A DNA stretch of 64,000 bases from Ophiodon elongatus (taxonomy: Eukaryota > Chordata > Actinopteri > Perciformes > Hexagrammidae): the NCBI GenBank assembly GCA_016806645.1, contig JACSYO010002136.1:1-64000 (forward strand), given 5' to 3'. Below are positions 9,101-17,700 of the stretch, piece by piece; position 1 is the first letter of the stretch, and every line of letters starts with the position of its first letter. The notes under the pieces were generated by a model. It made no database searches. It saw nothing but the letters and a program-made list of their open reading frames with translations, and was not told the DNA's origin. The translations under genes and the position numbers were made by a program.

Positions 9101-10934
9101 GATACAAAGACCGACATCCAGGATACAAAGACCCACATCCAGGATACAAAGACTGACATCCAGGATACAAAGACCTACATCCAGGATACAAAGACCGACA
9201 TCCAGGATACAAAGACCGACATCCAGGATACAAAGACCCACATCCAGGATACAAAGACTGACATCCAGGATACAAAGACCTACATCCAGGATACAAAGAC
9301 CGACATCCAGGATACAAAGACCGACATCCAGCCAAAGGTAATATTTTGAGTAAACGTGAAGATTATAGCAATTTATAAAACAAATATTTTTCTTGTAAAG
9401 AAAGCACACACTGTTCAGTGACATTGCTAGCCGTAATCATTTGCATGACTTTTACTTTTTCTGTATCATTTCTTATTTCCAATTACTTTCCCTAATACAG
9501 TTTCCTTAAAATATCACGTAAATGTTTATTCTGTAGGCACCAACAAAATGCAGAGACTATTTGATTGCATGTATTAATATATTAAAAGTCTGTTATTCTC
9601 ACTTTGCTTGCGTTTTAATAGGTTGCTCGGTTGAAAAGATGCCGCCGGTTGGGAGGTCTCAACAAAAGGTAATCTGTTCAAAGTTTCTTCACTTTCTCCC
9701 CTAGGGTGAAGTGCGTGGGGTATTCTTTGCAAGTTATTTAGCGAGTCCACCTACATGAGATGGGCTTCAGACACAGTTGTTCTCTTGTAGATGTTGACTT
9801 AAGTTTAATCAAATTCATCAAGACTTTTGACTCCTCTCACCTGTCTTTTCATACTTTCCTGTTTAACCTGTCATCTTGTTTAATAATCAAAAAGTAAAGT
9901 ACTTGATTAAGTAAGGCATTTTCACATTTCATATACGGGAAAAAAAAAGAGTTGGACTACTTTGTAGATTCAGATTCTCTATCCAAAATATACATAAAAT
10001 AATAAACTATGACGATCAGTAAGTAGTATATAACTTAGTTAATAAGTGTATTAATTAGTTACAATTAGCTCCACTGTTACCAGCTGCAACATTAAAGTGA
10101 TCAACATATTAATGCATCGATAATATTATCCAATGATTTCGACCTCCCGTAAATATATTATTTTGGCCATTCTGCATCGGGAGTATTCTTTAACGTTCGA
10201 TACTCAAGGCATATTTTTATGCTATCGCTCTGTGTGTTTGTATCACAAGCATGCACTTGGTTTTTGTGTGCGCAGGTTTTGAGACTAATTAAACTGCATA
10301 TTAAAGTAACTGGCATCATTATGTAAGGAAAAATAATTTCACATGCTAAGAATCATCCAGTATATTAAATTCAGAATCATCTCTGTAAAGGACTTATTTG
10401 TTCAGGTCAGTAGATCTTATTTAGTCTTATTTATGAAACCTCCTGAATGTGGGACAGAATTTATTCTGTCCCACATTCAGGAGGTTTCATCAATTTACAA
10501 CTGATTGATGAAAATGTCCTCTCCACTAAACGTACAATGCCCATACTCCACTTGTGTCATGTAATACTTAAACTAATGTTAGTGTCGGTAAACCTTGTCT
10601 TTGTTCATGCTTTTGCAATTACTTTCTGTATTTCTGTTGCTAGTTCTATTTCTGCTGTTACGGATACTGTTGCTCCAAATACTTCTGTTACTGCAACTAC
10701 AGGTTGTTCTACTAGTTCTTTTAGTATTTTGAGTACTGCTACAGTCAATACCTGTTGTCATCATAGCCTCATTACTTGCTGGTTTTTGAATAACATGAAA
10801 TTACTGTCTCTTTTGATTCAGGATCAAAGACAAAAAAAATTAAGTGGACCAAAGACGAAGTCCAGGCTGTGGAAAACACCCTGATGACAAACACAAACTC
10901 TGGGAGAGTGCCTGGCAAAGCCCAATGTCTGGAT
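4793..10934 (+). CDS. Gene X: unrecognised multi-exon gene with a 21-bp coding minisatellite; broken at the last exon
   Basis: A chain of exons with consensus GT-AG sites and compatible phases: 4793-4801, 6308-6356, 6640-6683, 7856-7963, 8846-9337 and 9622-9668, giving 249 residues. A last exon begins at 10822. The N-terminal ~70 residues are acidic (many D/E). The long exon is mostly a seven-residue repeat, (D/H/Y)IQDTKT, about 20 times, with Ile and Thr spaced like a/d positions of a weak coiled coil. The next exon is basic (RLKRCRRLGG). The last exon reads KWTKDEVQAVE and GRVPGKAQC, which resembles, from memory, the C-terminal part of dispersed uncharacterised fish proteins, possibly transposon-derived. 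It joins in frame only if the A8 run at 10832-10839 is one base shorter. Either it is a pseudogene or young domesticated sequence, or the assembly has a homopolymer error. Function unknown. Confidence 0.45.
6061..6131. repeat. (TA)n microsatellite in gene X intron 1
   Basis: Uninterrupted AT dinucleotides for about 70 bp. Confidence 0.95.
6308..6356 (+). CDS. Gene X exon 2
   Basis: Acceptor CTTGCAG, donor GTGAGA. Encodes EDEACVSTTGGSSECT and ends in phase 1, matching exon 3. Confidence 0.45.
6640..6683 (+). CDS. Gene X exon 3
   Basis: Acceptor TTTGAAG (weak pyrimidine tract), donor GTAGGA. The split codon gives Asp, then ADVADDFDPDQKEE, strongly acidic. Confidence 0.45.
7856..7963 (+). CDS. 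Gene X exon 4
   Basis: Acceptor TTTTTCAG, donor GTAAGT, exactly 36 codons in phase 0. Acidic and Ser/Thr-rich, with EEYQWSSDGTDILDPP near the start and PELRRTDSIV at the end. Confidence 0.5.
8846..9337 (+). CDS. Gene X exon 5, coding minisatellite
   Basis: Acceptor TTTACAG, donor GTAATA, 164 codons in phase 0. It starts TDQWRQIQKTRLKLEEKK, a plausible helical lead-in, and then runs into the heptad array until QPK at the end. Every unit keeps the reading frame. Substitutions sit mostly at one position (D, H or Y), which is the first base of the GAC/CAC/TAC codon. Confidence 0.5.
8899..9331 (+). repeat. 21-bp tandem repeat, about 20 copies
   Basis: Unit GACATCCAGGATACAAAGAC plus one variable base. 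Variation is almost confined to the base before ACATCC and the base preceding it (GAC, CAC, TAC; ACC or ACT). Because 21 is divisible by three and the unit has few stop words, the array stays open in several frames on both strands, with minus frames of 171, 102 and 181 codons. Open frames here are therefore weak evidence by themselves. Confidence 0.97.
9622..9668 (+). CDS. Gene X exon 6 (basic)
   Basis: Acceptor TTTTAATAG, donor GTAATC. Encodes VARLKRCRRLGGLNK and ends in phase 2. Basic, in contrast to the acidic first half; it could be a nuclear-localisation-like patch. Confidence 0.45.
10433..10490. repeat. Perfect 58-bp palindrome (28-bp arms, 2-nt spacer)
   Basis: Left arm 10433-10460 begins ATGAAACCTCCTGAATGTGG; right arm 10463-10490 is its exact reverse complement, separated by TT. 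Similarity stops abruptly at both outer ends. It lies in the intron before the last exon of gene X. It could be a miniature inverted-repeat element, a recent fold-back duplication, a hairpin RNA source, or an assembly artefact. Confidence 0.95.
10822..10934 (+). pseudogene. Gene X last exon, frameshifted at an A8 run
   Basis: Acceptor TTGATTCAG. With exon 6 in phase 2 the frame meets TAA right after the eight A at 10832-10839. One A fewer gives a continuous frame into KWTKDEVQAVENTLM and GRVPGKAQCLD. The right-hand end is uncertain because the sequence enters TA-rich repeats at about 10935. It could be a true frameshift, a polymorphism, a sequencing indel, or a separate upstream acceptor that I did not find. 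Confidence 0.4.
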
Positions 10935-10949
10935 ATATATAACACAATA

Positions 10950-11122
10950 ACAGGGTCTTGTAGCTGTTTTAAATCAAGGGAAAAACTTGTAAGACTATTT
11001 GTTATTGTGTTATTGTTATTGTGTTTTTTATATATATATATATATATAACAGGGTCTTGTAGCTGTTTTAAATCAAGGGAAAAACTTGTAAGACTATTTG
11101 TTATTGTGTTATTGTTATTGTG

Positions 11123-11186
<64 letters not shown>

Positions 11187-11243
11187 CAGGGTCTTGTAGC
11201 TGTTTTAAATCAAGGGAAGAACTTGTAAGAAACTTTGAACAGT

Positions 11244-11247
<4 letters not shown>
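10950..11247 (+). repeat. Three direct copies of a ~75-bp unit separated by (TA)n
   Basis: Copies start at 10950, 11049 and 11186, each beginning ACAGGGTCTTGTAGCTGTTT. The first two are nearly identical through the run of TTATTG words; the third diverges after AACTTGTAAGA. Each is preceded by a TA run. The unit translates with a KSRE motif, so it may derive from coding sequence of the gene X last exon family. Confidence 0.85.
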
Positions 11248-11276
<29 letters not shown>

Positions 11277-11400
11277 CTGTTCAAAGTTTGTATATAAGTT
11301 TTATTTATATATATATAGACTATTTGTTATTGTGTTATATATATATATCTATATATATATATATATAGATATATATATATATGTATAAATAAAACTGTTT
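11228..11400. repeat. TA-rich palindromic debris
   Basis: AACTTTGAACAGTTTT (from 11230) is followed, across a TA run, by its reverse complement AAAACTGTTCAAAGTT (from 11273), so the segment can fold into a long hairpin. Further fragments with the same AAACTGTTTAAAG word lie at about 11388-11408. Confidence 0.75.
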
Positions 11401-12173
11401 AAAGTTTGAAGATTTCTATTGAGTGGAGTTTAATATACACAGATAATGAGTCATTATATAATTATAACATTTAATGGTGAATATACAAATGCAATATGAA
11501 ATTAATTAACAAAATACAATACAGAAAACAACTATTTAAAAAAAATAACGCTCCTTAGTGTTTCTAAAAACATATCCTTCATTGCATATCTTTAACAGTG
11601 TCACCTGGTGGTGGTTTGTGTTATGACACAATAGCCGCGTCCCCGCCGGGATAGAGAAACCTGTCAAAAATTAAGCTTTCTAAATTTGAGAAATTTTGAT
11701 ACTTGAGTTAATATTTTGGTTCCCAGGACCCCCCAAAAATTTCTGTGATCAAAAGTATGCTGTTATGCAATTTAGAAAGTGGTGTCCCCACGGGACACCT
11801 CCTAGCCGAGGTCCTCACGGGTCTGTGATTTCAAGTATGTGTGTGTGTGTGGACATTTCATAATGTTCCATTTTAGCTTCTGTATAGATACCAATCTCAA
11901 AAATATAATATTGTTTTTCTTTGGTTCTTTTGTCTCTGTTCATGATTATTGAACAATTTTCCCAAGTAACACTGAAAATAGTGTAATCCCACTGTAAATT
12001 ACAAATAAGCCCTTTCATCCCATTTAGCTAGTTACATAATCAACCTTTAATATGTGTTGGATTTCTGGCTTAATATGTCTTTATTTGTCCGTGTGCAGCG
12101 TGTCAATATTTGTGGAAACCCTGCTTTACATCACATACAAGTGACTCTTTTTAATGAATATGTATATTTGCAG
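11401..12173. other. No gene seen; GTCCCCACGGG-type repeat inside
   Basis: AT-rich sequence, then a patch at 11590-11860 that holds GTCCCCACGGGAC-like words and ends in a short GT run, similar in kind to the left edge of the window. TTTCTAAATT near 11675 and AATTTAGAAA near 11770 form a small inverted pair. Confidence 0.4.
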
Positions 12174-12308
12174 GTGTCTTCTTCATCCCTTACTTTGTGT
12201 TCCTCTTCTTCTGTGGCATCCCTGTGTTCTTCCTGGAGACGGCGTTGGGCCAGTACACCAGTGAGGGCGGGGTGACCGCCTGGAGGAAGATATGCCCCAT
12301 GTTCGAGG
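12174..12308 (+). CDS. BGT1-like exon: TM2
   Basis: Acceptor TTTGCAG, donor GTAAAG. Encodes FFIPYFVFLFFCGIPVFFLE and the LGQYTSEGGVTAWRKICP loop typical of BGT1/GAT-2. Starts and ends in phase 1. Confidence 0.92.
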
Positions 12309-13411
12309 GTAAAGACAAAGCTCGGACAGATTTTTGTAGAATTACTCAGCAATGAGTTCGCTGACATGCAGGAAATGCATGTTTTTCATTATGCTTTCTT
12401 CATTGTTACTGGAAAAATACATTAAAATAAGAACATTTTGTTGATTGTGGCCCGTAGTGGTGGTTGATTTTTCATACTTTATGAAATGCTTCCAAAGTGA
12501 AATAATGGTAAGAATTCAAGGAGAATATGTACGTACATGTATATCTCAGTGTCTGCGACACGGAACCAAACCAAACGTTGTGTGGAAGTGTGTGAACACT
12601 CATTTTGTCCTGCAGGGTTGGGGTTTGCCTCCCAAGTGATTGTGGCCTATCTGAACATCTACTACATTGTGGTGTTGGCCTGGGCCATCTTCTACCTGTA
12701 TAACTCCTTCAAAAGCCCTTTGCCCTGGTCCACATGTGACAACTCGTGGAACACTGGTGAGTCATGCTCTGTGATGGATCAACGCTGGCTTATTCAAACA
12801 TTTCTGTATTTGATCAGAGGTGCGGTTATTGCTTTCTTGCTGACTTGACAGAAATAAAAATGCGACACATTTTACCATTTTGAAGCATGCGACATCCAAC
12901 TCACCCTCATCTCTCTTTCCTCAACCTCTTAGAATTATGCCACAGTCGCTCCAGCTTCTTTGCTAACCCCCATTTGTTTAAACCTGGCTCAAACTGGTCG
13001 TTCCTAAACAACATCTCCTTAACTGACGACTTTCAAAATCCCACTGACATGTAAGTTGCATCTTTATTGTCAAGCTTTACCTGGTGAACTATCACAAGTT
13101 ATAGGCAGATGCTATTAACACCCAGGTGTCTGTAGCCAACAATGCAATTTGCACCCGACCCGGGCATGCATTAGATACTCTATATGTATATGTAGTCTAC
13201 TGTAGGTTATGTATATTTTTCTCGAACCTAACCAAGTAGTTTTGTTGCCCTAAACGTAGCCAACGCAGCCAATGTAGAAGCATTGTTTAGAATTATTATT
13301 CAATTCCAAATCACCTTACTTACTTTCTTATGTTTTAAAAAAATATTTTCAGGTATGAAACTGAACCATACACGATTGGGAAGTCACCGGAAGAGGAGTT
13401 CTGGCTGTGAG

Positions 13412-13484
<73 letters not shown>

Positions 13485-14693
13485 AAGCACCTTATATTTT
13501 TAAAACAAGACAAGCTTCCAGCCTGGCCTGCCTGATACCAAGAGGCCATCTTTACTTTTGGGGCACTTAGTGAACATGATGCTAATGATGAACCATCATC
13601 GCTATCATACGAAAATGGACGGAGTGTCTCTCTCTCTCTCTCTATATATATATATCTATATATATCTATATATAGATATATATATAGATATATATCTATA
13701 TATAGATATATACAGATATATACAGTATATGTATCTACGTACTATGTCTGTCTTTGGATTTTCTCAACAACCGTTCATCCGATGGACTTCACACAAGGCG
13801 GGTGTTTTGCTGAGGACCCAAGGAAGCACGGTGCTGAGTGTGAAGTTGTTTGTATGAGGGGTTCTCGGGAAAGCTGCAAGCAGCAACACCGGAGGCCAAG
13901 CGATCGCCCCGTTTCCAAACAGGCGCTGCACTATTTCTTTACTCATGAAACATGGCTGCTGCTCTTCACATGATAATCTCCTGATTTGTTGGGAGTTATT
14001 AGTAAATCACTCAGCTACATGCAGCTGTGCTGCATCACGAGAACAATATGTGCTCTGTTACCTGCAACTTCTATAATATAAACCGAAGCCATCCAAAAAT
14101 AAACCGCGACAGATTTTCACATCTGTATTCAGTCATTGAGACGCTTCGTCCTTTTTGCTGTGTTTGAAATGATTCCCGTTCGAGTGGACACACTAAAATG
14201 AAATATAGCGTTCGATGCATTCATAGAGCATTAGTAGCAAGCTGTGTTTATCTGCAGTGGGAGAAGGCTTATGAAAGAAGTGGATTAAATTGCACGTCTA
14301 TTCATCCATCAGCCTGCGTGTTATTTGCAGAGAATGCAGTTTCATGTATGTGTTTGCGTGTCGGATCTCTTCCCCACAGGAACCGTGTGTTACGGCTGTC
14401 AGATGACATGTCCCTGGGTGCGGTACACTTGGACCTGGCTGTGTGTCTCCTGCTTGCCTGGATTATTTGTTACTTCTGCATCTTCAAGGGAATCAAATGG
14501 ACGGGAAAGGCGAGTACTACTTTTGAATCCACGTACAGCACTGTGCCTGATAGGCTGCATAGACATGGCTTCTTTAGCTCATCTCCCTTTCATTCTATCC
14601 ACCTCCACACCGAGTATGTGATTGCTATGGATGTAATAAAAGAAAATCTAATAATAAAAAAAAGCTAGGGCATGCACACATATTTGAACACAC

Positions 14694-14753
<60 letters not shown>

Positions 14754-17700
14754 TATTGCCCTTTGTAGACTTCAGAGGAAACACAAGACGGATTCCCTTC
14801 AACATTTTCACATTTTCAATTGTGCAACTTCCAACTAACTTTAATCTCTCTTTCCTCAATCTCTCAGAATTCTGTAAGAGTTGCTTTACTATTTTTGCCA
14901 ACCCTCATTTATTTTGTATTTCAGACCACATTATGGAGAGTCTTCTTCATTTAAGGAATCAGTAAAACCTCTCAGTCCACCGTTTGTTTGGGTGCACTGT
15001 AAACATATACTTGAATTGCCCTTCTGACACAGCGTCTTTGAAAGAAACTTTGGAACTTGTAATAATAAAAACTTAAGCCATAAATCAGTTAACACAAGTA
15101 ATTGCAAAATCCTAAGATTTTTAACTTTAATGCTCTCTGGAGTGTTTTAGCATCTTTCAGCTCCTTGTTTTGGTTTGGCATTCTCGATTAACTCTGATTA
15201 ACCCGCTGTTTACTTCCTGTCCATCAACCAAAAGGCAGACAGACAACTTTTGTGGAGCTAAGAGCCAAAAATGTCTCTCATGAGTTGTTGGAGACCTAAA
15301 ACAGAGCTAAAAGAGAGTGAATACTGGATTTATATCTTCCAGATGACCAAAATCATGACACAAAATGATTTCTGATGTTGCTTCATGTCCGCTCGATGTG
15401 TAAAAAGGCAGCACAGTGGGAAGTTTGCCCTCAAAGCGTGTATAACAAATGTGTAAGGTAATAATAAGTCTAAGTTGTGTGTTAGTGTGCTCGTTTCCTT
15501 TGTCCCCTAAAATTCCCTTCATGCAGGGTAAATGAAAAGAGTGAGTGTTTGAGTGTACATATGCAAACTACCTTTTTTGTATGTATTTTGTGTTTGCAGG
15601 TCGTGTACTTCACTGCTACATTCCCCTACCTGATGCTGTTCATCCTCTTCATCCGAGGAGTGACACTCCCAGGAGCCGGGGACGGACTTAGATATTACCT
15701 AACCCCTGACTTAAGCAAGCTCTATGATCCACAAGTGAGAACTCACAGTCATAATCCAACAATGGTTGCTTTTGAAATACAGCATTACAAACACGAAGCA
15801 CAGTATATCAATTCTGTATTTGCTAGAGTAAACATGCAGAAAGAAGCATCGGAACTCAGAGCATCATCTCCCAGACCTTCTCTCTCTGTGAGATTGCTCT
15901 GTGTTCTGACGGGATGAATACAGCGCCCTGTTCTCTCTTCCCCCTTTCTCTCTGCCTTGAATCTGGTTTCCGGTCCCCAAGACAGAGTCTTAACAAGAAA
16001 AACAAACCGGGATCCTTTTTCAGGGAGAAATCTGTCAAAGGAAGCTTCCCCCTTGAGTATACAGTAACATCATCACACAGGAGTGAAAACAGTCACATTT
16101 TGAGGGCATGTTTACCTTCATAAAAAGTCAATATAACTATTTTTAACCTGAAACGTACCACTGTAGCAAATTATTTCTGCCAGCAACAACAAAATAGATC
16201 ATCACGCCTCTTACTTCCCCTCACCCTGCTTCATCTCTATCTCCGCCTTCCTCTTGAGTTCAGAGCAGCGCTTCAGGGGTCAAATGTAATAACCAGAGGG
16301 TCAATCCTCAGACACCCCCATGGCTTTGAGGAGGGGAGTCTCTTCCTCTTCTCCTGTGGACATGTGGATGTTTATGCATGTTTGCATGAATTGTCCTGTG
16401 AGTAGTGAACTGAGTGGCCCTTGTAAGAACATCTACTCATACAGAAAAATCCCAAAATGTTTGGGTATGAACGCAGAAAAACTACAAGAGACAATTAAAA
16501 TACCTTCATTGTAATGGCGCAGTCATTTGAGATCGAAAAACAAACTCCGACGTGTTTCAGCATCAAGGCTTCGTCGGTGAGTCATAAACGGCCTACTCAT
16601 ACGGCTCTGAACCATCGTGGGAATCTCAGAATTAAATCATGGAAGGAAGCAGAGGGAGAGGCAGGTGAAAGCAATTACGTGTCAGAAAGCAGAGGTATGC
16701 AACCCCACATGCTCTGAAAGACAGGACTGAAAACAGTTCTGTTTCTAATAAGCTCCGCTTCATCGTGCAAATGTTTCTGCTCGAATCGCACAGGAAATCG
16801 TAAGCACGTTCTGGTCTCCATCTGGGGCCTGTTTGTACTGTGTCTCCTTTTGTTGGCGTGCGTGGGAGTCTGTATCCAGAGCGGCAAAATAAAGCGCATG
16901 TTTCTGAAGACGCAACAGTTTCCTTTTTGTCTGGTGTCAGATACACTGACTCACTGATAAGTCAGCCCCCCACAATGGGGCCAGAGAGAGGGCCTGTACA
17001 TTTTGTGGGAGCTTCGCCAGCTCTGCCTTTCACTAGGCGAGACTCTCAGAGCTGTTGTGCCTCTAATGTTAACCAGATGCTGTCAGAACGAGGCCTGCAG
17101 ACAGACGATGTTAACAAACCCGCCCCGCACCCCCCAATTTGAATGCACATGTGGTGCACACTCACTCTCATAGTTGTAAAGGCAGGGACAGAAACAAAAA
17201 AATGTTTTGTATATAATGTACATTTCAACACACAATGGCAGACATTGCCACATAATTAACACGGGCATAGTGCAAAGCTGTTTGTTATTGTACAGTTCTG
17301 ATTATTTTGTTTTGACCTGGCAAGTTATTTTGTTATTGCTCTGTAAGGAAAAAAGTTGATGGAAAGCATATATACAGGCTTTTTTTTTTTTTTTTTACCA
17401 ATGTCAACATTCAATGTCCCTCTCAAATTTTGTAAAAATCAATTTCTCACCCGCTCTAGGTGTGGCATGATGCATTGACTCAGGTGCTCTTCTCCTACGC
17501 TGTGTGTCAGGGAGTACTGACCGGTCTGGGGAGCTACAACAAATACAACAATAACTGCTACAGGTCGGTGTCCTCGCACACTGCACGTGGTCACATTCAC
17601 GGTTTTACATTCACGTGCTCCTTGACAGTGCGGGCTTTTGTTCTCGGTATGTTGTAGGGATTGCTTGGCACTATGTTGCCTGAACAGTGCCACCAGTATC

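Noticed and set aside
8820..9424. Long open frames on the minus strand across the 21-bp array (up to 181 codons)
   Set aside because: They result from a stop-free repeat whose unit is a multiple of three; no splice or start context supports minus-strand coding.
10447..10884. 145-codon plus-strand frame before the gene X last exon
   Set aside because: It begins inside the palindrome, runs through Ser/Thr-rich low-complexity sequence and crosses the acceptor at 10821 in a frame different from the family-like peptide.
14756..14965. An extra transporter exon
   Set aside because: Homologous to the loop-2 exon but placed after TM4, diverged and lacking a usable donor; kept only as a decayed duplicate.
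15549..15917. Treating the 122-codon frame as a separate gene
   Set aside because: Only 15600-15734 is coding (TM5 exon of the BGT1-like gene); the rest is read-through into introns.
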